From positions 2,418,001-2,482,000 of the forward strand of contig NZ_CP115671.1 in NCBI RefSeq assembly GCF_027886425.1: a stretch of 64,000 bases of DNA, given 5' to 3'. Position 1 is the first letter of the stretch, and each line of letters starts with the position of its first letter. Below, piece by piece: positions 9,029-20,246 of this stretch. The notes beneath the pieces are model-generated. The model ran no database searches and was not told the origin of the DNA. It was given only the letters and a program-made list of their open reading frames with translations. The translations under genes were made by a program, and so were the position numbers. The DNA comes from Brevundimonas vesicularis (GTDB lineage Bacteria > Pseudomonadota > Alphaproteobacteria > Caulobacterales > Caulobacteraceae).

Positions 9029-10362
9029 TCAGCGCTGTGGAGGCCAACGCCGACGGTCTGATCGGGCCGACCCATTCCTACGCTGGTCTGTCTCCGGGCA
9101 ATCTGGCCTCCAGCCTGAACAAGGGCGAGGCGTCCAATCCACGCGCGGCCATGCTTCAGGGCCTCGACAAGATGAAGACGTTGGCGAACCTGGGCCTGCC
9201 CCAGTTCGTCCTGCCGCCGCATGAGCGGCCGAACATTCCCTTCCTGCGGACCCTGGGCTTCGCCGGCTCGGACGCCCAGGTCCTGGAGCGAGCCTGGCGG
9301 AGCGCGCCCTCGTTCGCCGCCGCCGCCTGCTCGGCCTCGCCCATGTGGGCGGCCAACGCCGCGACCGTGACGCCCAGCGCCGACGCCGCCGACGGCCGGG
9401 TGCATTTCACGCCGGCCAATCTGCACACCAATCTGCACCGCAGCCTGGAGCACCGGCAAACGAAGCGCGCGCTGAACGCCCTGTTTCCCGACGCCAGCCG
9501 GTTCGCCGTCCATGACGCCCTGCCCGCGGTCGCGCACCTGGCCGACGAAGGCGCTGCAAACCACGTTCGCCTGTGCGCCGAGCATGGTGGTCGGGGCGTC
9601 AATCTGCTAGTCTGGGGTCGCGAGGCGTTCGAGCCTTGGGACGGCCCCTTCCCCGCCCGCCAGACGCGCGAAGCGTCGGAAGCCATCGTGCGCCGCCACG
9701 AAGCCGGACGGCCGATCCTGGCCCAGCAATCCCGCGCCGCCATCGCCGGCGGCGCCTTCCACAACGACGTGGTCTGCGTCGGGGCGCTGGAAACCCTGTT
9801 CTTCCACGAGTTGGCGTTCGAGGACACGGCCGCAACCCAGGCCGCCATCCGCCGCGCGGCCGATGGTCTGTTCGAGCCGATCTTCGTCGAGGTCTCCTCC
9901 GCCGACCTGCCGTTGGCCGATGCGATTTCGAGCTATCTGTTCAACTCCATGCTGATCCAGGTTCCGGGCGAGGATCGCCTGACCCTGATCTGTCCGACCG
10001 AGACCCGCGACAACCCGCGCAGCCATGCGGTGGCGCAAGCCTTGGCCGCCTCCAACGGTCCGATCGGCAAGGTGCAGTATGTCGACGTGCGCCAGTCGAT
10101 GCGCAATGGCGGCGGACCGGCTTGCCTGCGCCTGCGTGTCGTGCTGACCGAGGCCGAACTGGCTGCGACCAACCCGGCCATGCGCCTGAGCGACGATCTG
10201 CATGCACGTCTGTCGGACTGGGCCGGGCGCTGGTACCGCGATGAACTGCGCCCCGCCGATCTGGCCGATCCTCACCTGCTCACGGAAAGCCGCAGCGCGC
10301 TGGACGAGTTGACGACGATCCTGAACCTCGGAACCGACTTCTACCCCTTCCAGAGAGGCTGA
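9025..10362 (+). CDS. astB: N-succinylarginine dihydrolase
   Basis: 445 aa, standard for AstB. It hydrolyses N-succinylarginine to N-succinylornithine, CO2 and ammonia and belongs to the guanidine-modifying (pentein) superfamily. Diagnostic sequences are the N-terminal DGLIGPTHSYAGLSPGNLAS, SPMWAANAATV, FTPANLHTNLHRSLEH, GGAFHNDVVCVG and MRNGGGPACLRLRVVL, with the catalytic Cys near the C-terminus. The start ATG at 9025 overlaps the astD stop; the frame is open further upstream only inside astD. The operon order astA-astD-astB is typical of alphaproteobacteria and differs from the astCADBE order of E. coli. Confidence 0.96.
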   Translation: MISAVEANADGLIGPTHSYAGLSPGNLASSLNKGEASNPRAAMLQGLDKMKTLANLGLPQFVLPPHERPNIPFLRTLGFAGSDAQVLERAWRSAPSFAAAACSASPMWAANAATVTPSADAADGRVHFTPANLHTNLHRSLEHRQTKRALNALFPDASRFAVHDALPAVAHLADEGAANHVRLCAEHGGRGVNLLVWGREAFEPWDGPFPARQTREASEAIVRRHEAGRPILAQQSRAAIAGGAFHNDVVCVGALETLFFHELAFEDTAATQAAIRRAADGLFEPIFVEVSSADLPLADAISSYLFNSMLIQVPGEDRLTLICPTETRDNPRSHAVAQALAASNGPIGKVQYVDVRQSMRNGGGPACLRLRVVLTEAELAATNPAMRLSDDLHARLSDWAGRWYRDELRPADLADPHLLTESRSALDELTTILNLGTDFYPFQRG

Positions 10363-10369
10363 TCCGGCC

Positions 10370-11656
10370 ATGATGACCGCAGCGCCCATGAGCCCCGCCC
10401 GCCGATTGAGAAATATCGTCGGCGGATCGGCCGGCAATCTGGTGGAGTGGTTTGACTGGTACGCCTATGCGGCCTTCACCCTGTATTTCGCCCCCGTCTT
10501 CTTCCCCAGCGAAGACCCGACGGCGCAACTGCTGAGCGCCGCCGCCGTCTTTGCGGTGGGCTTCTTGATGCGGCCTATCGGGGCATGGATTATGGGGGTC
10601 TATGCCGACCGCAAAGGTCGCAAGGCGGGGTTGACCCTCTCGGTGACCCTGATGTGCACCGGTTCGCTGATCATCGGCGTGACGCCCGGCTATGCCACGA
10701 TCGGCCTGGCGGCGCCGGCGCTGCTGCTGTTCGCGCGGCTATTACAGGGGCTGAGCGTCGGCGGAGAATACGGATCCAGCGCCACCTATCTGTCCGAAAT
10801 GGCCGAGCCGCATCGCCGAGGCTTCTGGTCCAGCTTCCAGTACGTCACCCTGATCTCGGGTCAATTGATCGCCCTGGTGCTGTTGATCGTGCTGCAGAAC
10901 ACGCTGAGCGAGACGGCGCTGGCCTCGTGGGGCTGGCGCATTCCCTTCTTCGTCGGCGCGGGCCTGGCGGTCGTCGTCTTCTGGCTGCGTCGCCGGCTGG
11001 ACGAGACGCATAAGGCGACCGAGGCCAAGGACGCCCCGAAATCCAGCGCTTTGCAGTTGATCCTGAAACACCCGAAAGAGGCGTTGATGGTGCTGGGCCT
11101 GACGGCCGGCGGCACCTTGGCCTTCTACACCTACACGACCTACCTCCAGAAGTTTCTGGTCAACACGAGCGGGTTCTCCAAGAACACGGCGACTGAAATC
11201 AGCGCGGCGGCCTTGTTCATCTTCATGCTGCTTCAGCCGGCGGTCGGCGCGCTTTCGGACAGGGTGGGACGGCGTCCCGTGATGATCGCTTTCGGGGTGC
11301 TCGGGGTGTTGTGCACCGTGCCGATCATGACAACCCTATCGACGGTCGAGAGCCCTTTCATCGCCTTCCTCCTGGCGCTGGCTGGGCTGGTTATCGTGTC
11401 GGGCTACACCGCGATCAATGCGGTGGTGAAGGCCGAGCTGTTCCCCGCCCACATCCGCGCCCTCGGCGTCGCTCTGCCTTACGCCATCGCCAATGCGGTG
11501 TTCGGAGGCACGGCGGAATATGTGGCGCTGTGGCTTAAGGGCGCGGGCGTCGAGAGCGTCTTCTTCTGGTACGTGACCGGGATGATCGGGCTGTCGCTGC
11601 TGACCTTCATCCGCATGCGCGACACCAAGCACAACAGTCTGATCACGCACACCTAA
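10370..11656 (+). CDS. MFS transporter of the metabolite:H+ symporter family (KgtP-like)
   Basis: 428 aa with 12 predicted transmembrane helices. MHS-family signatures are GNLVEWFDWYAYAAF in helix 1, GVYADRKGRKAGLTLSV in the loop after helix 2, and LLQGLSVGGEYGSSATYLSEMA in helix 4. Best-known relatives transport alpha-ketoglutarate, proline/betaine or citrate. It starts 7 bp after astB, so it is probably the last gene of the AST operon. A dicarboxylate, glutamate/2-oxoglutarate or arginine-related substrate is inferred from context only. It converges with phhA, 6 bp apart. Confidence 0.88.
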   Translation: MMTAAPMSPARRLRNIVGGSAGNLVEWFDWYAYAAFTLYFAPVFFPSEDPTAQLLSAAAVFAVGFLMRPIGAWIMGVYADRKGRKAGLTLSVTLMCTGSLIIGVTPGYATIGLAAPALLLFARLLQGLSVGGEYGSSATYLSEMAEPHRRGFWSSFQYVTLISGQLIALVLLIVLQNTLSETALASWGWRIPFFVGAGLAVVVFWLRRRLDETHKATEAKDAPKSSALQLILKHPKEALMVLGLTAGGTLAFYTYTTYLQKFLVNTSGFSKNTATEISAAALFIFMLLQPAVGALSDRVGRRPVMIAFGVLGVLCTVPIMTTLSTVESPFIAFLLALAGLVIVSGYTAINAVVKAELFPAHIRALGVALPYAIANAVFGGTAEYVALWLKGAGVESVFFWYVTGMIGLSLLTFIRMRDTKHNSLITHT

Positions 11657-11662
11657 CGCCGA

Positions 11663-12538
11663 TCAGGCCGCGAACCGCCCGCCGCGCTGGGCGTAGGCCT
11701 GGGTGCCGCGGGTGAAGAGCTGGTCGGTCGGCAGGACGGTTTCGATGGCGAGGTCGTCCTTGCCTTTCAGCGCCGCATAGACCGGCCCGAAGTCCTTGAG
11801 CGTCTCGTCCTTCAGGGCTTCCAGGCTGTCGATGACGAAATAGACCTGCTGGAAATCGTCGATCCGGTAGAGCGTCCGCATCACCCGCTCAAGGTCGAAC
11901 CCCAGGCGGTTGGGCGACGGATCGTCCAGGGCAAAGACGCTCTCGGTCGCCGAGGAGACGATGCCGGCGCCGTAGATGCGAAGGCCGTCCGCCTCCTTCA
12001 TCAGGCCGAACTCGACCGTGTACCAGTACAGGCGCGCCAGGTTCGGCAGCATGCCCAGGCCGGCCGCCCGCTGTCCGCCCTTGCCATAGGCCTCCATATA
12101 GGCGGCGAAATCGGGGTCGGTCAGCATCGGCACATGGCCGAAGACGTCGTGGAAGATGTCGGGCTCCTGGAGGTAATCCAGCTGGTCGGGTTTGCGGATA
12201 AACTGGCCCGAGACGAAGCGGCGATTGGCCAGATGGTCGAAGAAGACCTCGTCCGGCACCAGCCCGGGCACGCAGACGACGGTCCAGCCCGTCAGGGCCT
12301 GAAGCTTGGGATTGATCACGTCGAAGTCGGGAATGCCGCCGGCGTTCAAATCCAGCGCGTCCAGTCCCCGCATGAAGGCGTCGCAGGCGCGACCGGGCAG
12401 GATCTTCATCTGCCGGGCGTAAAGCGTTTCCCAGGTCTGGTGCTCGACTTCGGTATAGGCGGCCCAGTTCTGGGGAATGGTCCAGTCGGCGGCCGCGCCC
12501 TCGGGCGGCTTTTCGAAGACGTGTTCGAAGTCGGACAT
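11663..12538 (-). CDS. phhA: Phenylalanine 4-monooxygenase
   Basis: 291 aa, a bacterial-type aromatic amino acid hydroxylase. It converts phenylalanine to tyrosine using O2 and tetrahydropterin. The iron-binding facial triad is clear: PDIFHDVFGHVPML (His130, His135) and TVEFGL (Glu176). The pterin-contact region (GWTVVCVPGLVP...FFDHLANRRF) precedes it. The ATG at 12536-12538 gives the family-length protein; the open frame continues upstream without similarity. No pterin-carbinolamine dehydratase (phhB) is adjacent. It complements the neighbouring arginine catabolic genes as an amino-acid degradation enzyme. Confidence 0.95.
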   Translation of the reverse strand: MSDFEHVFEKPPEGAAADWTIPQNWAAYTEVEHQTWETLYARQMKILPGRACDAFMRGLDALDLNAGGIPDFDVINPKLQALTGWTVVCVPGLVPDEVFFDHLANRRFVSGQFIRKPDQLDYLQEPDIFHDVFGHVPMLTDPDFAAYMEAYGKGGQRAAGLGMLPNLARLYWYTVEFGLMKEADGLRIYGAGIVSSATESVFALDDPSPNRLGFDLERVMRTLYRIDDFQQVYFVIDSLEALKDETLKDFGPVYAALKGKDDLAIETVLPTDQLFTRGTQAYAQRGGRFAA

Positions 12539-12593
12539 GGCGTATTCCTCTTTTGCCGTCATCCTAGCCCGGAGCCGCCATGGCTTCCAACCG

Positions 12594-12902
12594 TCAGTGA
12601 AGACGTTCGTGCAGCGGAGCGTGGTGGCCCATGCCGTCGGTGGTGAACCACCGCTCGGCGTCATCGGGCAGCAGGACGGAATCGCCGTCTTCCAGAGCGC
12701 CCTCGGCGGCGTAGGCGACAAAGCCGCCATCCTCGCCCAGGGCGAAGACGCGGTAGAAGGGCTGGTCCGGTCTGACCAGGCCGCTTTCACCGGCCGGTCC
12801 CTCATAGGCGTGATCGACATCCATTACGACGCCACGAAAGGCGTCGTCGCAGTGGCGGACAATCTGGCCGATGGCGAAACGTGCGGTCTGAATGCGGGTC
12901 AT
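12594..12902 (-). CDS. hspQ: HspQ/YccV-type heat shock protein (hemimethylated-DNA-binding fold)
   Basis: 102 aa. The N-terminal core ARFAIGQIVRH...FRGVVMDVDHAYEG and the middle QPFYRVFALGEDG...AYAAEGAL...LLPDD are typical of the HspQ/YccV family. In gammaproteobacteria HspQ is a Lon protease specificity factor and also binds hemimethylated oriC DNA. It sits 55 bp upstream of phhA on the same strand and may be co-transcribed, but the functions are unrelated. The function in this organism is inferred from the family only. Confidence 0.9.
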   Translation of the reverse strand: MTRIQTARFAIGQIVRHCDDAFRGVVMDVDHAYEGPAGESGLVRPDQPFYRVFALGEDGGFVAYAAEGALEDGDSVLLPDDAERWFTTDGMGHHAPLHERLH

Positions 12903-13047
12903 CGCACGTCATACGATTCAGCGCATGACCCTAATGCCTGCCGGTCTGTTCATCTTCCTGACAGAATGGCTTGGCGCGGACGATCTTGACGGGTTAGGCT
13001 GACCAAGACGGGCGCCGCTTTGGACCGCCCACAACGGATGACGGCCC

Positions 13048-14148
13048 ATGCCGGAGACCCACGGCGCGCCCCGACGGCGCGACGAGCGGTCCCAGCCTCC
13101 CCGTTCGCGGGATGCGTCGGGTCGAGATGCGCCGCTGTATGGCGCGCTCGATCTGGGGACCAACAATTGCCGGCTGCTGATCGCGCGGCCGTCACGCGAA
13201 GGCTTTCGCGTGGTCGACAGCTTTAGCCGCATCGTGCGGCTGGGCGAAGGGCTGTCGCGGACGGGCCTTCTGGACCCGCGCGCCATGGACCGGGCCTATG
13301 ACGCCCTGGCCCTGTGCGCCGAGCGGATCGTCAGGAAGGGCGTCGACTCGGCGCGACTGAGCGCCGTCGCCACACAGGCCTGCCGCGCGGCCGAGAACGG
13401 CGCCGACTTCATAGACCGTGTACGCAAGGGCACGGGCCTGCGCCTGCGGATCATCGATCCCGCCGAAGAGGCGCGGCTGGCGGTCGAGGGATGCCTGAAC
13501 CTGATCGACCCCAAGGCCGAGGCGGTGCTGGTCATCGATGTCGGGGGGGGCTCGACCGAGATGTCGTGGCTGAAGCGCAGCGGGACCGACTGGACGACCA
13601 CCGCCTGGATGTCGGCGCCGGTGGGGGTCGTGACCCTGGCCGAGCGGCATCCCGAGCCCCCGAACTCCGGCGGGGATTGGTACGAGGCGATGGTCGCCGA
13701 CATGGGCGCGGCCATTGCAGCGGGCGGGATCGTCGATGAACCGATGCTGGACCTGTTCCGGCAGAACCGGGCGCATCTGGTCGGCACCTCGGGTGCGATC
13801 ACCAGTCTGGCGGGCATTCACCTGAATCTGTCGCGCTACAATCGCGACCGCGTCGATGGCTTGTGGATGACGCGCGCGGACTGCGAGGCGGCGGCGGATC
13901 GCCTGAAGGCATTGGGGCCGGACGGCCGGGCGCGCGAGGCCTGCATCGGTCCCGATCGGGCGGACCTCGTTTTGGCGGGCGCCGCGATCCTGGAGGCGGT
14001 CCAAAGGGCTTGGCCGTCGCAACGGGTGCGGGTCGCGGATCGAGGCCTGCGCGAAGGCCTGCTGCTGCAACGGATGCGCGAAGACAAGAAGCCGCCGAGG
14101 GGACGGCGTCGTCGGCGCGGACGAGGGCGGCCGGCCTCCGCCGCCTGA
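13048..14148 (+). CDS. Ppx/GppA-family phosphatase
   Basis: 366 aa. The ASKHA-fold phosphate motifs are present: GALDLGTNNCRLLIA (phosphate 1) and VLVIDVGGGSTEMSW (phosphate 2), with VATQACRAAENG and EEARLAVEGCL in between, as in exopolyphosphatase/ppGpp phosphatase family members. At 366 aa it is shorter than E. coli Ppx (about 510) and lacks the C-terminal HD-like domain, as is common for the shorter alphaproteobacterial copies. The N-terminal 30 residues and the Arg/Gly-rich tail (PPRGRRRRRGRGRP) are basic and may bind RNA, DNA or polyphosphate (inference). Start ATG at 13048; a downstream start near Leu30 cannot be excluded. Confidence 0.9.
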   Translation: MPETHGAPRRRDERSQPPRSRDASGRDAPLYGALDLGTNNCRLLIARPSREGFRVVDSFSRIVRLGEGLSRTGLLDPRAMDRAYDALALCAERIVRKGVDSARLSAVATQACRAAENGADFIDRVRKGTGLRLRIIDPAEEARLAVEGCLNLIDPKAEAVLVIDVGGGSTEMSWLKRSGTDWTTTAWMSAPVGVVTLAERHPEPPNSGGDWYEAMVADMGAAIAAGGIVDEPMLDLFRQNRAHLVGTSGAITSLAGIHLNLSRYNRDRVDGLWMTRADCEAAADRLKALGPDGRAREACIGPDRADLVLAGAAILEAVQRAWPSQRVRVADRGLREGLLLQRMREDKKPPRGRRRRRGRGRPASAA

Positions 14149-15030
14149 TCAGGCGGCGGGCGTGACGCGCACCGGCAGTTCGATATCGCAGACCGAGAAA
14201 TCCGCGCCACGCGCCTGACGCGCCTGCTGCGCCAGGGTCTGGAAGGTGGCGGAGTTGGTGTTGAGCACGGCGGCCGTCGGACGTTCGGCTGCGGGCAGAT
14301 CCGACGCCACGCGAACGCGGGTCATCTGATCCGGTCCCTGGACCAGACCATCCGGCGTGTCGCTGGCCTTCAGCGCTCGCACGACGTCCAGGCCGGACAC
14401 GACCCGGCCCCAGACGGTGTAGCGCTTGTCCAGGGCCGGATAGGCCTGACGCATCAGGAAGAACTGGCTGTTGGCGGTGTCATTGCCCTCGTCACGCGCC
14501 ATGCCCGCGACGCCCGGGCAATACAGGGCCCAACCGTGGACCTTCTTGTCGCTGGTGCCGGACATCAGGGCGTCAGGCTGGGTCTGGACCGGGATGGAAT
14601 CGACAAAGCCGACCAGGGCGCCGACCGGGGCCGCCACCGGAGTGAAGGCCATGTCCGCGCCACGGCGGAAGGTGAACTCGGCTTTCAGGTCGGGATACCA
14701 GCTCTGCCCCTCGCCCGTGCCCAGCGGATCGCCGGTCTGGGCCATGAACCAGTCGATCACCCGGTGCCAGACCAGGTTGTCGAAGAAGCCGCGCGACGCA
14801 AGTAGCTTGATGCGTTCGACATGGGCGGGCGCGATCTCGGGCGTCAGTTCAACCAGAACCCGCCCCTTATTGGTGTCGATGACCAGCAGGTTCTCGGGCG
14901 CGATGGTCCTCCATTCACCGGGCGGCGGCGGAGGCGCGGGAACGGCGGTCGCGTCTTGCGCCAGGGCGGCGCCCGCCGTCGCAGCCAGCACGGCCGCGGC
15001 CATCGCCATCGCCATCGTTCGTATCGTCAT
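14149..15030 (-). CDS. Exported cyclophilin-type peptidyl-prolyl isomerase (copy 1)
   Basis: 293 aa. An N-terminal signal peptide (MTIRTMAMAMAAAVLAATAGAALAQ) is followed by a cyclophilin domain: LLVIDTNKGRVLVEL, WHRVIDWFMAQTGDP (catalytic Arg and Phe/Gln region), MARDEGNDTANSQFFLM and WGRVVSGLDVV. About 50 residues lie between FMAQTGDP and NSQFF, longer than in minimal cyclophilins. The C-terminal extension ends with a Cys-containing stretch. It probably acts as a periplasmic proline isomerase helping envelope proteins fold. It is 26 bp downstream of a close paralog on the same strand. The RBS GGGGAGGGG precedes the ATG. It converges tail-to-tail with the Ppx-like gene, stops adjacent. Confidence 0.92.
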   Translation of the reverse strand: MTIRTMAMAMAAAVLAATAGAALAQDATAVPAPPPPPGEWRTIAPENLLVIDTNKGRVLVELTPEIAPAHVERIKLLASRGFFDNLVWHRVIDWFMAQTGDPLGTGEGQSWYPDLKAEFTFRRGADMAFTPVAAPVGALVGFVDSIPVQTQPDALMSGTSDKKVHGWALYCPGVAGMARDEGNDTANSQFFLMRQAYPALDKRYTVWGRVVSGLDVVRALKASDTPDGLVQGPDQMTRVRVASDLPAAERPTAAVLNTNSATFQTLAQQARQARGADFSVCDIELPVRVTPAA

Positions 15031-15056
15031 CGTCCCCTCCCCCGTCTGCGAAAGCC

Positions 15057-15920
15057 TCAGCCACCCGTCACTTCGGCGACTGGTTGAACATCGCAGACGC
15101 TAAAGGCCGCGCCGCGCGCGGCGCGCGCCGCAGCGATCCGTTCGGCGAAGGCGGCGCTGCCGGCGTTCAACACGCGCACCGTCGGACGCTCGGCTTCGGG
15201 CAGGGCCGAGGCCATGCGGACGCGGGTCATGGTGTCGGGATCGGTCACCTTGCCGTCCTCGGCGTCAGAACCCTTTTTCAGCTTGCCGATCACGTCCAGG
15301 CCGGACACCACGCGACCGAAGGCAGTATAGATACCGTCCAACTGTTCTCGCGCGCCCATCATCAGGAAGAATTGGCTGTTGGCGCTGTCTGGCGAACCCG
15401 AGCGGGCCATGCCCAGCACGCCGGGGCAGAACAGGCCGTGGGCGTCGACCTTGAAGTCGGCGGTGACCATCATCTGGGCGTCGGGTTGGGTCTGGACCGG
15501 CAGATCACCGACCAGACCGCGCACGCCCGCGCCCACGCTGGGAACGGCGACAAAGCCGGCGTCGCGTCCACGACGGAAGCTGAACTCGGCCTTCAGGTCC
15601 GGCAACTCGCTGCCGCCCTCACCCGTGCCCTTCGGATCGCCGGTTTGCGCCATGAAATCAGGGATGACGCGATGGAACTTCAGACCATCGTAGAAGCCCT
15701 GGTTGGCCAGGGTCCGGATGCGTTCCGCATGGTTGGGCGCGGCGACGGGGATCAGTTCGACCAGCACCCGGCCCTTCGACGTATCGATAACGAGCAGGTT
15801 TTCCGGCGCGATGGCGCGCCAGTCGGACGCCGCCGGCGCCGTTTGCGCCACAGCGGGGGCCTGGGCTGCTCCAGCCGCGAAAAGAGCCGCGAGGGTCGCT
15901 GCGATGATGGCCTTACGCAT
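15057..15920 (-). CDS. Exported cyclophilin-type peptidyl-prolyl isomerase (copy 2)
   Basis: 287 aa paralog of the next gene downstream. The signal peptide MRKAIIAATLAALFAAGAAQA is followed by LLVIDTSKGRVLVEL, FHRVIPDFMAQTGDPKGTGE, GMARSGSPDSANSQFFLMMG and FGRVVSGLDVIGKL. The active-site phrase FHRVIPDFMAQ is more canonical than the WHRVIDWFMAQ of copy 1. Both copies share the C-terminal pattern of alternating Ala/Arg residues ending in a Cys ('SVCD'), absent from short cytoplasmic cyclophilins, so they came from a local duplication. It is 13 bp downstream of coaD and likely forms an operon with it. Confidence 0.93.
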   Translation of the reverse strand: MRKAIIAATLAALFAAGAAQAPAVAQTAPAASDWRAIAPENLLVIDTSKGRVLVELIPVAAPNHAERIRTLANQGFYDGLKFHRVIPDFMAQTGDPKGTGEGGSELPDLKAEFSFRRGRDAGFVAVPSVGAGVRGLVGDLPVQTQPDAQMMVTADFKVDAHGLFCPGVLGMARSGSPDSANSQFFLMMGAREQLDGIYTAFGRVVSGLDVIGKLKKGSDAEDGKVTDPDTMTRVRMASALPEAERPTVRVLNAGSAAFAERIAAARAARGAAFSVCDVQPVAEVTGG

Positions 15921-15933
15921 GGTCTTGTCTACC

Positions 15934-16419
15934 CTAACCGTTCTTGACCTTGGCCCGCACGCGCTCGGCGATGGCGGGGCTGACGAAACTGTCGATCGCG
16001 CCGTCCAGCCGGGCGATCTCTTTGACGAGCCGCGAGGCGATGGCCTGATGGCGCGGATCGGCCATCAGGAATACGGTCTCGATGTCCTGATTGAGGCGCT
16101 GGTTCATGGCCGTCATCTGGAACTCGTATTCAAAGTCGGCGACGGCGCGCAGACCCCGGATGATGACGCTGGCGTCCAGCTCTTCGGCGAAATGCATCAG
16201 CAGTGTCGAAAACGGCTGGACCACGATGTCGCCGCCGAGGGGCGCCATCTCGGCCTTCAGCATCTCGACCCGTTCGGCGGTGGAGAACAGCGGCCCCTTG
16301 TCATCGTTCTGGGCCACGCCGATGACCAGTCGGTCCACCAGCTTCAGCGCGCGCTTGATGATGTCGGTATGCCCGTTCGTCACCGGGTCGAAGGTGCCCG
16401 GATAAAGTCCGATGCGCAT
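15934..16419 (-). CDS. coaD: Phosphopantetheine adenylyltransferase
   Basis: 161 aa, the standard CoaD length. It transfers AMP from ATP to 4'-phosphopantetheine in the penultimate step of coenzyme A synthesis. The nucleotidyltransferase signature GTFDPVTNGHTDII (TxGH-type motif) is at the N-terminus. IIRGLRAVADFEYEFQM (substrate-binding Arg) and FVSPAIAERV follow. Cytoplasmic hexameric enzyme. The cyclophilin genes follow on the same strand; in Caulobacterales coaD is commonly linked to PPIases (from memory, not checked). Confidence 0.97.
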   Translation of the reverse strand: MRIGLYPGTFDPVTNGHTDIIKRALKLVDRLVIGVAQNDDKGPLFSTAERVEMLKAEMAPLGGDIVVQPFSTLLMHFAEELDASVIIRGLRAVADFEYEFQMTAMNQRLNQDIETVFLMADPRHQAIASRLVKEIARLDGAIDSFVSPAIAERVRAKVKNG

Positions 16420-16472
16420 GCGTGTCTCCCCGGCCTGTCGCGTGGCGTCAGCGTCGTTTAGCAGGTGCGAAA

Positions 16473-17312
16473 TCAGCGGCCTAGCCGGCTGACGCCATCG
16501 TCATCGTCACGATCCGCGATGGGCTGGGGCGCCTGGGCGCTCCCGGCCGCTTCGACCTTGGCGAGCAGGACCGGATCATTGGCGAAGGCGACATCGTCGA
16601 TGGCGGTGATCGGACAGACGGGCGTGGCGCTGTTGCACAGGAAAGCGCCGTCGAAGGCGCCGATCTCATCGAGACGGATCGGTCGCGTTTCACTGGTCAG
16701 CCCGACCTCGGGCAGCCCGCGCGTGATCATGGCCTGGGTCACGCCCGCCAGCATCGGGGCCTGGGGCCAGACGATCCGGTCGCCTTGGACGAAGCCGATG
16801 TTCCACAGCGTGCCCTCTGACACCCGCCCTTCACCATCCACAAACAGGGCGTCGTCAAACCCGGCGGCGCGCGCGGCGCGGCGCGCGCGAATCAGGCCGA
16901 AGGTGGCGAGATGCTTCAGATGCGGCGCCTCGCGCTCATAGGGCATAGCGGTAATCCGCACCCGGTTCGCCAGCGGCGGTGGCGCAGGGGAGACACTGGT
17001 CATCACCTTCGGTCGGCCGACATAGGTCGGGTTGCGATGGCCGATGTCGGGCGAGAACAGGTTGACGCGCAGCCAGCAGGCATCATGACCGGCGACGGCC
17101 AGCGCCATCAGACGCCGAAACTCTGCCTCGCCGGGGCTTTCGCCGAACAGTTCGACGGCGGCCTGCTCCAGACGCGCGAGGTGGAGGTCGAGGCCGCGCG
17201 CGGCGCCGTCCTCGACGCGGAAGGAGGTGTAGGCGCCGTAGTTGACCAAGGCCTGGTGCGCCAGGTCGTCAGGCGTGGCGGGAAGGCCGTCGATCAGAAA
17301 CGTCGCGCTCAA
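16473..17312 (-). CDS. Class IV (PLP-dependent) aminotransferase family protein
   Basis: 279 aa. Fold-type IV PLP enzyme features are HLKHLATFGLIRARRAA with the candidate Schiff-base Lys, FDDALFVDGEGRVSEGTLWNIGFV, and the phosphate-binding MLAGVTQAMITRGL. Relatives include aminodeoxychorismate lyase (PabC), D-amino-acid and branched-chain aminotransferases. The sequence does not settle the substrate. The best start is the TTG at 17310-17312, preceded by GGGAGAGGGGAGGG; an ATG further upstream would run into gyrA. It lies 34 bp downstream of gyrA on the same strand and may be read through from it. Confidence 0.85.
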   Translation of the reverse strand: MSATFLIDGLPATPDDLAHQALVNYGAYTSFRVEDGAARGLDLHLARLEQAAVELFGESPGEAEFRRLMALAVAGHDACWLRVNLFSPDIGHRNPTYVGRPKVMTSVSPAPPPLANRVRITAMPYEREAPHLKHLATFGLIRARRAARAAGFDDALFVDGEGRVSEGTLWNIGFVQGDRIVWPQAPMLAGVTQAMITRGLPEVGLTSETRPIRLDEIGAFDGAFLCNSATPVCPITAIDDVAFANDPVLLAKVEAAGSAQAPQPIADRDDDDGVSRLGR

Positions 17313-17346
17313 ACGACCCTCCCCTCTCCCGCTGGGCGGAGGCGGA

Positions 17347-20124
<2,778 letters not shown>

Positions 20125-20246
20125 TGAAGCGTGGCTTTATGCGGCCGGAATCGGAACGTGATCCGCTGTGACGATTTCTAGCATTCCAGGGCCTCGGTGG
20201 CAAAGCGACGTCGCCGTGAAAGCCCGTCTCTGAAAGGACTTTCGAC

